A DNA stretch of 64,000 nucleotides from an uncultured Propionibacteriaceae bacterium. Lineage in GTDB: Bacteria > Actinomycetota > Actinomycetes > Propionibacteriales > Propionibacteriaceae. The notes under the pieces are model-generated. The model worked only from the letters and a program-made list of their open reading frames with translations, had not been told where the DNA came from and did not search any database. The DNA lies in NCBI GenBank assembly GCA_938046585.1, contig CALIWR010000005.1, positions 496,001-560,000 of the forward strand, read 5' to 3'. This document shows positions 18,050 to 26,812 of this stretch, one piece after another (within the stretch, counting starts at the first letter, position 1; each line of letters opens with the position of its first letter). The translations under genes and the position numbers were made by a program.

Positions 18050-18066
18050 AAATGGTCCTACCAATG
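18050..18066. promoter_or_regulatory. Candidate LldR/FadR-family operator 1
   Basis: The core TGGTCCTACCA (18053-18063) fits TGGT-N3-ACCA, the operator form used by E. coli FadR, PdhR and LldR. It lies 50 bp upstream of the lldP start, in the divergent promoter region, which suits repression of lldP-lutABC by the adjacent regulator. Confidence 0.7.
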
Positions 18067-18141
18067 GGCGGCACACTAGACAGACTCCCAGAGCAACGTC
18101 AAGATTCCCGATATACGAAAGGAAAAGCACGCAAAATTGAA

Positions 18142-18152
18142 TGGTGGTACCG
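18142..18152. promoter_or_regulatory. Candidate LldR/FadR-family operator 2 (imperfect)
   Basis: TGGTGGTACCG matches TGGT-N3-ACC(A) with the last base changed. It lies 39 bp before the regulator start and 89 bp from site 1, so autoregulation or looping is possible. Confidence 0.45.
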
Positions 18153-18190
18153 GTGGATGACGATGAGAACCAACCCACAGGACGGAGACC

Positions 18191-18958
18191 ATGAGCGGCG
18201 ACACACCCTTTCCAAGAAGACCTGGCATACCTCGCCGAGGTCGGGGTGATGGCCAGGGGAACAGTCGAGGCTTCGAGGTGGCCCTGGGGTACCTGGACTC
18301 TCAGATCCTCGCCGGTGAGCTCGCCAACGGCAGCCAGCTGCCACCCGAGCGGGACCTTGCCGTACGGCTGGGAGTCTCCAGAGGCGCGGTCCGGGAGGCG
18401 ATCCGGGTCTTGCAGGCCCAGGGAATCATCGTCACCCATTCGGGCCGTAGTCACGGCACCCGGATCCAAAGCATGCCTAGCAATGCCCTCGGTCGGATCC
18501 TGCGGCTCCAGCTCGCGCTCGACGCCCTCTCCTTCGCCGACCTCACCGAGACCCGGATCGCGCTGGAACGCGCGGCCTGTGCCGCTGCCGCTCGTCACCG
18601 CCGCCCCGAGACCCTGGCCACGGCGGCTGCTCTGCTCGAGCGGATGCTCGTCGTACAGGACCCCATCGCCTTCAACCAGTTGGACACGGACTTCCACATC
18701 GCCCTGGCCGAGACCGGCGGCAACCGGTTAACCCGGGACCTCACCGCCGCCATCCGCGAGGTAATCCAGGTCCCGATCCAGGTCGCAGAGAACCGAATCG
18801 CCGATTGGACCCGTCTGCGGCAGGCGTTGATCCACGAGCACAACGGGATCTACGAGGCGATCAGCGCAGGACAGCCGAATCTTGCGATGGAGCGGGCCGA
18901 GACCCACATTCGCAACGCCTATGCCAGGCTGCAGCCTATTCCTGCCCAGACCGATTGA
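18191..18958 (+). CDS. lldR: GntR/FadR-family regulator of the lactate genes
   Basis: A 255-residue transcription factor with an N-terminal winged helix (GSQLPPERDLAVRLGVSRGAVREAIRVLQ) and a C-terminal FCD effector domain. Acid and histidine residues at DTDFHIALAE, HEHNGIYEAI and ETHIRNAY are the metal-binding pattern of lactate-responsive FCD proteins. Gene context (divergent from lldP-lutABC) and the two TGGT-N3-ACCA-like sites between them support a role as lactate-responsive repressor. The start ATG at 18191 follows a GGACGGAG stretch. Confidence 0.82.
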   Translation: MSGDTPFPRRPGIPRRGRGDGQGNSRGFEVALGYLDSQILAGELANGSQLPPERDLAVRLGVSRGAVREAIRVLQAQGIIVTHSGRSHGTRIQSMPSNALGRILRLQLALDALSFADLTETRIALERAACAAAARHRRPETLATAAALLERMLVVQDPIAFNQLDTDFHIALAETGGNRLTRDLTAAIREVIQVPIQVAENRIADWTRLRQALIHEHNGIYEAISAGQPNLAMERAETHIRNAYARLQPIPAQTD

Positions 18959-18973
18959 CCGTTCTGAGCTGGG

Positions 18974-19762
18974 TTACCGCTGCCAGACTCGGACGTAGTC
19001 GACCAGGAATTCACCCGGGCGAGGCGTCATGTCTCGCAGGACACCTCCGGAGAACACCAGATACATCGGCTGTTGCGGGATCCTGGTACCGGTGTACTCA
19101 TAGCCCAGCTGCCCGTCGTAGAAAATCCGGATCAGATCCGGCTCCCACTGCAGGGTGTAAGTGTGCCAGCTCTCCCCGACCGCGGTCGCGTACGCCGGGA
19201 AATCCGCAATCTGACCATGCGGCCCTGGCTCCCAGTGCACGTTGAGATGAGCCCACATGGCACCCGCAGCCCAACCCCATTCGGCGATATCGATCTCCGG
19301 CGGCCAGGTGTCGACCGGCATCGGCAGCATCCAGACCGCCGGTGAGATTCCCGGCTCGGTCGGAATCCAGGCCCGGAACTCGCACAATCCGTACTGGAAC
19401 GCGAATCCGGCCGCGGTGGTCGCGATCCCCGTCGTGTACGGATATTCTTGCCCGTCCACCAGGCTCGCCGTGGCGTCCCACCGCACCCGCAGTTTCCCAT
19501 CGCGGACCTCGGTGTAGTCCGGGTCGAAGGCCGAGGCGTCCAGATCCGGGTTGAACGGCGACCGATACGGATGGTCACTTCCGCGTAACCGTACCCAGAC
19601 CGCCGGGTCCAGATCGTGGTGGAATTCTTCACGCCAGACCAGGTTCCACCCCTGGTCCAGGATCTGGCTAGGCGCCGGGCCCGGGGCCACGAATGCCGAA
19701 CCCGCAGCCACAGCGGCGGCCACACCCAGCCCCCCGACGATGAACAGCGACCTCCGCTTCAC
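18974..19762 (-). CDS. GH16 family glycoside hydrolase, copy A
   Basis: Secreted or membrane-tethered endo-glycanase of the GH16 jelly-roll family. A 262-residue protein: an N-terminal hydrophobic segment (RRSLFIVGGLGVAAAVAAGSA), then the catalytic domain with the ExDxxE active-site motif EIDIAE and the C-terminal FLVDYVRVWQ strand. The GTG start at 19762 overlaps the stop of the preceding glycosyltransferase gene (GTGA), so the two are translationally coupled. Unlike copies B and C it has no long Ser/Thr-rich linker. Substrate is unknown; GH16 members act on beta-1,3/1,4-glucans and galactans. Confidence 0.85.
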   Translation of the reverse strand: MKRRSLFIVGGLGVAAAVAAGSAFVAPGPAPSQILDQGWNLVWREEFHHDLDPAVWVRLRGSDHPYRSPFNPDLDASAFDPDYTEVRDGKLRVRWDATASLVDGQEYPYTTGIATTAAGFAFQYGLCEFRAWIPTEPGISPAVWMLPMPVDTWPPEIDIAEWGWAAGAMWAHLNVHWEPGPHGQIADFPAYATAVGESWHTYTLQWEPDLIRIFYDGQLGYEYTGTRIPQQPMYLVFSGGVLRDMTPRPGEFLVDYVRVWQR

Positions 19763-20604
19763 CGGGGTCGACGTACCACGGCGGACTGCCGCACGGCCTC
19801 CACTTTGTGACGCAACGACCAGGTCCACAACGCGCAAGGCGCCGATACCCGAGCCAGTTGCCGGAAACCAACCGGCAGCCGCCATTGCTTGTCGCACGCC
19901 ACCCGCAGCATGAACTCTTGCTGCTCGGCGTATTGGCGCTCAGAGAACGAACTCGTCACCGAGGCGGCGCTGACCCGGTACGCGGCCAAGCATTCGGTCT
20001 GACCGTACAGGTCACCGCGAGTCAGCAGCCGCATCCACAGATCGAGATCCATCGGGTAGACCAGGGTCCCGTCCCAGCCGCCCAGTTCACGGTAATCCCG
20101 GGTCCGGAACATCACCCCAGCCGATTCCCCGATCGGGTTGATCCCGAGCAGCGCCGCCAGTCGAGCCACGTCTCGGCCCGGGTGCCGCCCGAGCAGGAAA
20201 CGCAGCCCGCGCCCCTGGGCTAGCAGCCGTCCATTCGAATCCACGACGTCACGACGCGAGGCCACCAGGGACACATCGGAATTCGCGTCGAGCACCTCCG
20301 CCTGGCGGCGCAGACACGTCGGTGAGACCAGGTCATCGGCGCAGACCACCTTGAGATAGCGGCCACGGGCCAGGTCGCAGACCCGGCGCCAGTTGTCCGG
20401 CAGCGACAGCACCTGATCGTTACGTTCGACCCGAACCCGGGGATCTCTCACCTCCCCCAAGATGACCGATGTCCCGTCGGTCGACGCGTTATCGAGCACG
20501 ACGACCTCGAAGTCATCGAAGTCCTGCTCCAGTACCGATGCCAAGGTAGCCCGCAGGTATCGGGCACCGTTGTACACCGGGATGCATACGGACACAGCAG
20601 GCAT
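19759..20604 (-). CDS. Family 2 glycosyltransferase
   Basis: A 281-residue inverting GT-A enzyme. It begins PAVSVCIPVYNGARYLRATLASVL, shows the nucleotide-sugar segment VVVLDNASTDGT and the CADDLVSP metal-binding acidic motif, and has a DLDLWMRL acceptor-side motif. The start ATG at 20604 follows a GGGGGAGGGGG run about ten bases upstream. The frame continues antisense through the divergent GT4 gene, which is not coding. It is coupled to GH16 copy A and divergent from the GT4 gene, with 123 bp between them. Confidence 0.88.
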   Translation of the reverse strand: MPAVSVCIPVYNGARYLRATLASVLEQDFDDFEVVVLDNASTDGTSVILGEVRDPRVRVERNDQVLSLPDNWRRVCDLARGRYLKVVCADDLVSPTCLRRQAEVLDANSDVSLVASRRDVVDSNGRLLAQGRGLRFLLGRHPGRDVARLAALLGINPIGESAGVMFRTRDYRELGGWDGTLVYPMDLDLWMRLLTRGDLYGQTECLAAYRVSAASVTSSFSERQYAEQQEFMLRVACDKQWRLPVGFRQLARVSAPCALWTWSLRHKVEAVRQSAVVRRPR

Positions 20605-20727
20605 CTGCTGAGGCCCCCTCCCCCAAGTTGCTTCCCGCGAGCGGCAGTATACATCGAGCGCCAGTATCCTGAGCCAGATGGTGCGATCAATCGACGTGCC
20701 CAGACCTGACGAGAGGAAAGACGGCGG

Positions 20728-21843
20728 ATGCGGTTGCTCGCGATCGATGACGCCTTCGACATCGGCGGCGCCGAGCATGTCCTGCTCCGGCTGGCCCAGC
20801 CGTTGGCCGAGCGGGGAATCGACGTCGTCCTCGCCACCCACCCGACAGCCGCACTGGTTTCCCTGTGGCGTGAGACTGGTTTTCAGGCTGTGCCGACGGC
20901 CATGCCGCGAGACCGCTCGATCCGGGGTCCGCAAGGGCAGGTGTCGCCGCTGCGGATCCTGAACAGCGTCCGCCTGACCGCCGGCCAATCCTGCGCCGTG
21001 GCCCGGCTGATCGTCCAGACCGGAGCGGATGTGGTCCTCGCCAACAGCCACTGGACCCACCTTGATGTGGCGACAGCCGGACGGATGACGGGAATCCCGG
21101 GGGTTCTGTACGTCCATGATCTTCCGCTGCCGGGAATCGGGCAACGGTTGCGGACCCTGGCCTCGGCGCTGGCCACGACCACGATCGCGGTCGGCCCGGC
21201 GGCCGCGGCCGGGCTGCACCGTGCGGTCGTGATCCCGAACGGGGTGGACAACACCCAGTTCTATCCCGGACCAGCAGACCCGCAGCTGCGGGCCGACCTG
21301 GGAGCCGGCCCGGACGAGGTGCTGGTGGTGATGGTCTGTCGTCCTGACCCGGTCAAGCAATCCGACCAGGCCTTCGCTGCGCTCAGCCAGGTGCCCCAGG
21401 TCAAGGTGGCCGTACTCGGAGACTGGGACTCCCCGCAGGGGGCCGATCTGCGTGCCGAAGCGGAACGCTTGCTGGGCGAACGGGTACGGTTCGCCGGCCA
21501 CCGCTGCGATCTCGGTGCCTGTCTGAGAGCGGCCGATGTGTTGGTGCATACCTCCCGTAGCGAAGGTTTCGGGCTAGCACTGGCCGAGGCGCTGAGTTGT
21601 GGGCTGCCAGTGGTCGCTTACAAGGCGGACGGGATCGAGCCGGTACTCGGCCACGGCGGCGGCCTGATGGTTCCAGGCCAGGACGTGGACGGCCTGGCCG
21701 AGGCCATCAGGTCCCTAGTGGCAAACCCGCGGCGCCGGCGGGCGCTCAGCGTAGACGGCATTCGTGTGGCCCGGCGCTGGACCTTGGATGAGCAGGCCGA
21801 TCGAGTCGCGGTAGCGCTGCGGCGGACCCGGAGCCGCTCGTGA
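20728..21843 (+). CDS. Family 4 glycosyltransferase
   Basis: A 371-residue retaining GT-B enzyme. The N-terminal Rossmann domain has FDIGGAEHVLL, typical of GT4, and the C-terminal domain has PNGVDNTQFYPG, the HTSRSEGFGLALAEAL ExxxxxxxE-type donor site, and GLPVVAYKADGIEPVLGHG. GAGAGGAAAGACGGCGG precedes the ATG. It heads a four-gene plus-strand row: its stop overlaps the next gene by four bases. The sugar donor cannot be deduced. Confidence 0.9.
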   Translation: MRLLAIDDAFDIGGAEHVLLRLAQPLAERGIDVVLATHPTAALVSLWRETGFQAVPTAMPRDRSIRGPQGQVSPLRILNSVRLTAGQSCAVARLIVQTGADVVLANSHWTHLDVATAGRMTGIPGVLYVHDLPLPGIGQRLRTLASALATTTIAVGPAAAAGLHRAVVIPNGVDNTQFYPGPADPQLRADLGAGPDEVLVVMVCRPDPVKQSDQAFAALSQVPQVKVAVLGDWDSPQGADLRAEAERLLGERVRFAGHRCDLGACLRAADVLVHTSRSEGFGLALAEALSCGLPVVAYKADGIEPVLGHGGGLMVPGQDVDGLAEAIRSLVANPRRRRALSVDGIRVARRWTLDEQADRVAVALRRTRSRS

Positions 21844-23885
21844 CGGGGCGCTGTTTTCTGCTCCACCTCAGTGCTGTGGTCTCGGCGGTGGCAGCGGCCT
21901 TGTCGCTGACCGTCCTCCCGAATCCGTTGGCTGGTCTGGTGTTGCTGTTGGCCCTGCTGGTCGGCCCTGGCAGCACGATCGTGGGTTGGATGCCGAGGCT
22001 TCCTCCGGCCCTGGTCGCGGCCCTGATCCCGTCCATCGGGATGGGGATCGCTTGTGGCGGGGCAGCTCTCGCCATCCAGACCCGGCTGTGGTACCCGTAC
22101 CCCATCACCTGGGCACTCATCGTCCTGCTGCTGGTCGCCAGTGCGGCAGGGGCGGCAGTCAGCTTTCCGGCCTGGCGGCAGGCAAGCCGTTGGCAGCCGC
22201 CGCGGATCACCGCCCCGGTCTCGCTGCTCCTGAGCCTGGCCGCGGTCGTGGTCTGGGCCGTAGGCCAGGCGGTCAGCAGCCACGGCCCGGTCGGAGACTA
22301 TGGGCTGCTGGTGGCCCAACCTATCGTGGGGGTCGCCCTGGCGGTGGCCGTGGTGGCCTTCTACCTGGGGACACTGCGCAGTGATCCGGTGGCGATGGGG
22401 GTGGCGATTGGGGCCACCATCCTCATCTTCCGAGTCACCCCGATCCTCGCCACCCCGACCGCCACCCCTTTCTACGCTCATTCCCACCTGGGTGTGGTGG
22501 ACCTGATGGCGCAGACCGGGCGGACCCATCCCGACGTCGACATTTATTCTGAGTGGCCGGCCTTCTTCGCTTGGATGGGATGGTTCCAGAACCTGGACGT
22601 GATCTTGTCCGAGACCGTCGCTCGCTGGTTCCCGCTGGCGATCCACTTGCTTCAGGCCCTGGCCGTGTTGGCCCTGGCCCGTGGTTTCGGGTTGCCCCCG
22701 CGGGGAGCGGCGATGGCTGCTTTCATCGCGGAGATCGCCAACTGGGTGGGCCAAGATTATTACTCGCCCCAGGCCGTGGCTTTGGTGATGAGTCTGACGG
22801 TGATTGCCACCCTGCTCACAACCAACCTGGGGTGGTGCGCCTGGGTGGCGTTACCGCTGTACGCGGCCGTCATTCCCACTCACCAGCTGACACCGATCTG
22901 GGCTTTAGTGGCAGCCTGGGGGGTGATCCTGCTGCGCAACCGCCGACTGTGGCCGATGGCGATCGTCATGGCCGCCTTAATAGGCACCTATGTCGGGTTG
23001 CGTCTCGACGTGGTGGCCCCCTACGGGCTGCTATCGACCCCATCGGTAGACAACGCCTCCTCCAATATCACCACGGTCGGGGTTCCCGGCCGCCAATTCG
23101 CACAACTGGTAGTCCGGGTGACCGCGCTCGTACTGTGGGGGGCGGCCTTATTCGTACTGCTGCGGCGGCTGATTCGACGACAGCCGGTGCTGCTGCGCGG
23201 TTTCCTGGCCTTCTCCTCGTTCGCGATCCTGGCCGGCCAGAATTACGGCGGGGAGGCGATTTTTCGGGTCTTCCTGTACTCGATCGCTGGAGCCGCAGTG
23301 ATCATGGCCGATGAGGTCGAGGATGCGATCACCCCGGTCCGTCATGCGGCCGGTCGGATGGCGTGGGTGGTACGAGCCGAGCGGGTGCTGGTCTTGCCGC
23401 TGCTGCTGTCGTACACCTTGTTGGGCGCCCAAGCCGCGATGGGTACCTGGACGGTTCAGCGGGTGGACCCATCCGAGGTTCAGGCAGCGGCCGCGGTGCT
23501 GAAGGTGCTCAAGCCCCCCTCGATCGTGCTGCAAGGGGCCCCCGGCGCGCCCACCCGGTCGGTCGCCGAGTACGGAGATTTCGCCCGCAACCCGAACCAG
23601 CACTTCGACGCCAGTCTGATCGGGACGAGGGACTTCGACAAGCTCAGTTTCAACGAGCCCCGCGACCTGGACCAGCTCAAGGATCTGCTGGGGCCACAAC
23701 AGCACCCGTTGTACGTGGTGTTCACCCCCGCTATGCGAAACTACGCTCGGTTCTACGGGCAGATGTCTCCCGAAAGGTACGACCGGTTCTTGGAGCTGAT
23801 CGCCACCAGCCCGGATTTCGAGCGGCAGCCCGGGTTCCCGGAGGAGGCCCAGGTGTATCTGTGGGTGGGGGCACCGACGGAATAG
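21840..23885 (+). CDS. Polytopic membrane protein, GT-C-like (possible glycosyltransferase or polymerase)
   Basis: A 681-residue protein with about 12-14 predicted membrane segments in the first 540 residues and a soluble tail of about 130 residues. A large outside loop carries HSHLGVVDLMAQTGRTHPDVDIYSEWPAFFAW, with acidic residues near the start of the loop as in GT-C enzymes, and a later QDYYSPQAVAL motif. I recognise no named family. Its place between a GT4 and a GT2 gene and before a flippase suggests a lipid-linked-sugar transferase or a glycan polymerase. ATGA overlap with the GT4 gene. Confidence 0.65.
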   Translation: MTGRCFLLHLSAVVSAVAAALSLTVLPNPLAGLVLLLALLVGPGSTIVGWMPRLPPALVAALIPSIGMGIACGGAALAIQTRLWYPYPITWALIVLLLVASAAGAAVSFPAWRQASRWQPPRITAPVSLLLSLAAVVVWAVGQAVSSHGPVGDYGLLVAQPIVGVALAVAVVAFYLGTLRSDPVAMGVAIGATILIFRVTPILATPTATPFYAHSHLGVVDLMAQTGRTHPDVDIYSEWPAFFAWMGWFQNLDVILSETVARWFPLAIHLLQALAVLALARGFGLPPRGAAMAAFIAEIANWVGQDYYSPQAVALVMSLTVIATLLTTNLGWCAWVALPLYAAVIPTHQLTPIWALVAAWGVILLRNRRLWPMAIVMAALIGTYVGLRLDVVAPYGLLSTPSVDNASSNITTVGVPGRQFAQLVVRVTALVLWGAALFVLLRRLIRRQPVLLRGFLAFSSFAILAGQNYGGEAIFRVFLYSIAGAAVIMADEVEDAITPVRHAAGRMAWVVRAERVLVLPLLLSYTLLGAQAAMGTWTVQRVDPSEVQAAAAVLKVLKPPSIVLQGAPGAPTRSVAEYGDFARNPNQHFDASLIGTRDFDKLSFNEPRDLDQLKDLLGPQQHPLYVVFTPAMRNYARFYGQMSPERYDRFLELIATSPDFERQPGFPEEAQVYLWVGAPTE

Positions 23886-23929
23886 TGGCGTAGCATGCCG
23901 TGACTTCGCACAAGAGAAAGGCGACCAGG

Positions 23930-25216
23930 GTGCCAGAGCAGACCGTGCTGACCCGGCCCATGCCCAATGCCGGCCCGGTGACCTGGCCTGGCGCCTGCTG
24001 GGTCGGCCAGATTCAGACTGCCGCCTTGCCCCACACCGGCCAGGTGATGTTGGACTCCTGGGAGGGTGAGACCACGGCCCGGCTACTGGTGCGAGACGCC
24101 GGCCGGGTTCGTGGCTTTGTCACGGTTCCGGTCGCTGATGGGCAGGTCGACGCCGCCCAGCTGACCGCACAGGCCGCTCGGCTTGGGCCAGGCGACCCGG
24201 TCAGCGCTGGTGGGCAGCAGCCGATGGTAAGCGTGGTGCTGTGCACCAAAGACCGCCCGCAGCTGCTGGCTGCGGCCATGGCCTCGGTGCTGGCGCTCGA
24301 CTACCCCAGCTGGGAGGTGGTGGTCGTCGACAACGCCCCCAGCGACGATGCCACCGAGCGTTACCTGGCCGAACTCGACCACCCGCGAGTCCGCCGGGTG
24401 CTGGAACCGGTGCCCGGTCTGGCCCGGGCCCGCAATACCGGGATCCAGGCGGCCCAGGGCGAGATCATCGCTTTTACCGACGATGATGTGCTGGTCGACC
24501 CCTTCTGGCTGACCCGACTGGTGGCGGCTTTTGATCTAGCGCCAGCGGTCGGCTGCGTCAGCGGCCTAGTCCCCTCCGGGGAACTCCGCACCCCTACCCA
24601 GGCTTTCTTCGACCAGCGCGTGACCTGGTCCGATGCGGTCAGCCGGAAGATCTTCTGCCTCGCCGACCCGCCAGCTGGGATGCCGCTGTTCCCGTTCCAG
24701 GTCGGCGAGTACGGCACCGGCGCCAACTTCGCCCTGCGCCGGATCGCTGCCTACCAGCTCGGCGGTTTCGACGAGGCGCTCGGGGTCGGGACCCCCACCG
24801 GCGGCGGTGAAGATCTCGACATGTTCGTCCGGGTGCTCCTGGCTGGCTGGGCACTCGTGGTGGAGCCCTCGGCCCTGGTCTGGCACCGGCATCGTGACGA
24901 TTCGGAGGCCCTAGTTCAGCAAGCCCGCGGCTACGGTCGGGGCCTGGGGGCCTGGCTGACCAAGGTGGTCACTACGCCGAGCACCGCAGCCCTGGCAGCC
25001 CAGCGAGCGGTTGTCGGGCTACGCCGGCTGGCCGCCGTACGACGGGGTTCGGTCAGTTCCCGCCGCGTCGACCTGGCCCACGGGCTGCCGCCTGCTTACG
25101 TGGCCGAGCTGGGACGCCTGGAGGTCCAGGCCGTGTTCCAGGGACCGCGGGCGTACTGGCGTAGCCGGCTGGCCGGGAACCGGAAACGTCCGCTGGCTTC
25201 CCGGGCCAGCCGATGA
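23930..25216 (+). CDS. Family 2 glycosyltransferase with N-terminal extension
   Basis: A 428-residue protein. About 95 residues precede the GT-A domain, which begins MVSVVLCTKDRPQLLAAAMASVL, followed by VVVDNAPSDDAT and the metal-binding FTDDDVLVD. GGGEDLDMFVRVLLAGW is the acceptor-side ED motif. The N-terminal extension resembles the beta-domain of actinobacterial mycofactocin-type and wall-glycan GT2 proteins. I chose GTG 23930 because AGAAAGG lies about nine bases before it; GTG 23900 is the alternative. Overlaps the flippase gene by four bases. Confidence 0.85.
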   Translation: MPEQTVLTRPMPNAGPVTWPGACWVGQIQTAALPHTGQVMLDSWEGETTARLLVRDAGRVRGFVTVPVADGQVDAAQLTAQAARLGPGDPVSAGGQQPMVSVVLCTKDRPQLLAAAMASVLALDYPSWEVVVVDNAPSDDATERYLAELDHPRVRRVLEPVPGLARARNTGIQAAQGEIIAFTDDDVLVDPFWLTRLVAAFDLAPAVGCVSGLVPSGELRTPTQAFFDQRVTWSDAVSRKIFCLADPPAGMPLFPFQVGEYGTGANFALRRIAAYQLGGFDEALGVGTPTGGGEDLDMFVRVLLAGWALVVEPSALVWHRHRDDSEALVQQARGYGRGLGAWLTKVVTTPSTAALAAQRAVVGLRRLAAVRRGSVSSRRVDLAHGLPPAYVAELGRLEVQAVFQGPRAYWRSRLAGNRKRPLASRASR

Positions 25217-26655
25217 GTGAACCCGCCGAACGCGGCCGCAGCAGTGATCTCTTCGGCCGAGGGATGATCTATGTCCTGGTCTGGTCGATGCAGATGGTGG
25301 TAGCCACCGTAGTCTCGCCGGTCTTGACCCGGGTCCTGCCCAAGGACCAGTTCGGGGGCCTAGCCGCAGCGATCGCGTTGTACCAGCTGCTGATCACCGT
25401 CGCCCTATTCGGGCTGGACAACGCGGTGGAGATGCAGCGGGTGGAAGACTCCGACCCCAGCCGATCCCGGGGCCTGGTGGCGACCGGCATGATCATGGCC
25501 TTCGGTGTCGTGGGGTTATGCGCCATCACCTCCCCCCTGTGGTCCTCGGCGCTCGGTTTCCCGAGCAGCACCGGCCTAGTGCTGGTGGCGCTGCTGTGGA
25601 CGGCGCCGGGCGGGGCCGCGCTGCTGACCCTGGCGATGCTGCAGGCCGAGGACCGGTTGGCCCGGTTCGCGACCGTCTCCCTGGTCTCCACCGTGGGTAG
25701 CCAGTTGCTGGGGATCGGCCTGCTATTCCTGGTGGAGCGGACAGCCTTGGTTTACGCCTGGGGCGGCGTGATCGGCAATACCGTCTCGCTGCTGCTCGGC
25801 ATAGTGTGGACCCGTCCCCGCCCGGGCGGGCTCACCGATCGAGCCACGATCGCTGCCGGGCTGCGGCTAGGGGTGCCGCTGATGCTAGCGGGAGTCGCCC
25901 AGTTCGTCCTCTCGGCCGGGGACCGGTTCGTGGTGCAGCGGATGCTGGGTCCCGAGCAGGTCGCCCGATACCAGGTGGCGTACACCGTCGGCAATGTTCT
26001 CTCACTGATGCTGGCCTTCACCACCCGGGCCTGGCTGCCTCGGCTCAAATCGATCACCTCGTCCGAGCAACGCTGGGAAGTGATCGCCGCCTCCCGTGAC
26101 GGGGTCTACTGGCTGGTGGGCTGGGCCCTGATCGGGATCACAGTCTCGGCACCGGTCCTGCTACGGGTGTTCGCGCCCGCCTCGTACGACCCAGCCAGCC
26201 TGGTCGCGGTGGTCTTGGTGGTCGGTCTGGCCGCGCTACCAGTGGCTGCCAGCGGCGCCACCTCGCAGGTGCTGGTGACCACCCGGCAGTCTCGTCCGAT
26301 CGCCATCGGTGCAGCAGTAGCAGCGGTGGTGAAGATCGTGCTCACGATCGCGGTCATCGGTCGTTTTGGCCTGGTCGGGACCGCCGCTGCGACCACGGTG
26401 GCGATCGCGGCCCAGGCCTGGGTGCAGCGGGTCGCGGTGCAGCGGGCACTCGGCTTTCGACGATCGTCGGCGACTTCGCTCGGCTTTGTCGCACTCGCCT
26501 GCCTGGTCTCGACCGCCTCATTGGAGCTGCCCCAGCAGGGTTTCTGGTTGGCGGCCCGGTTTGGTTTCTCGTGCCTCTGCTTGGCCCCGTTCTTCCTGGC
26601 TCTGCGAGGGCTGCAGCGCGGGACCGGACCGCTGCCCTTGCTTCGCCATCCCTGA
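25213..26655 (+). CDS. Wzx-like polysaccharide flippase (MOP superfamily)
   Basis: Predicted to move a lipid-linked oligosaccharide across the membrane. The 480-residue protein has 12-14 hydrophobic segments, an N terminus like other flippases (SSDLFGRGMIYVLVWSMQMVV, SPVLTRVLPKDQFG) and a central GVPLMLAGVAQFVLSAGDRFVVQRMLG stretch with the charged residues typical of the family. It ends the GT4-membrane protein-GT2-flippase row, all joined by overlaps. No Wzy or Wzz homologue is recognisable nearby. Confidence 0.85.
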   Translation: MSEPAERGRSSDLFGRGMIYVLVWSMQMVVATVVSPVLTRVLPKDQFGGLAAAIALYQLLITVALFGLDNAVEMQRVEDSDPSRSRGLVATGMIMAFGVVGLCAITSPLWSSALGFPSSTGLVLVALLWTAPGGAALLTLAMLQAEDRLARFATVSLVSTVGSQLLGIGLLFLVERTALVYAWGGVIGNTVSLLLGIVWTRPRPGGLTDRATIAAGLRLGVPLMLAGVAQFVLSAGDRFVVQRMLGPEQVARYQVAYTVGNVLSLMLAFTTRAWLPRLKSITSSEQRWEVIAASRDGVYWLVGWALIGITVSAPVLLRVFAPASYDPASLVAVVLVVGLAALPVAASGATSQVLVTTRQSRPIAIGAAVAAVVKIVLTIAVIGRFGLVGTAAATTVAIAAQAWVQRVAVQRALGFRRSSATSLGFVALACLVSTASLELPQQGFWLAARFGFSCLCLAPFFLALRGLQRGTGPLPLLRHP

Positions 26656-26760
26656 TCCGCAATCTGCTCGCTGGATTTCTCCCTGATAGATCAACGGGAG
26701 TCGTGACTCACGGTGCACCGTGTCCCAGTTTCGTCAGATGAGGCTGATCCCGGAACATGC

Positions 26761-26794
26761 TACTGGGCCCCGCGCGGTCGCGCGAGGCCCAGTA
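26761..26794. terminator. Terminator between flippase gene and GH16 copy B
   Basis: A 9-bp stem (TACTGGGCC with GGCCCAGTA), one mismatch, then four more base pairs (CGCG) and a 6-nt loop. It lies between two convergent genes, 106 bp past the flippase stop and 19 bp from the copy B stop. Confidence 0.75.
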
Positions 26795-26812
26795 ATCTCA
26801 GGTAGAAGTAGG

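Noticed and set aside
20605..21549. Upstream extension of the GT2 frame antisense to the GT4 gene
   Set aside because: The GT2 domain starts at the ATG at 20604; the extension is the complement of a good GT4 gene.
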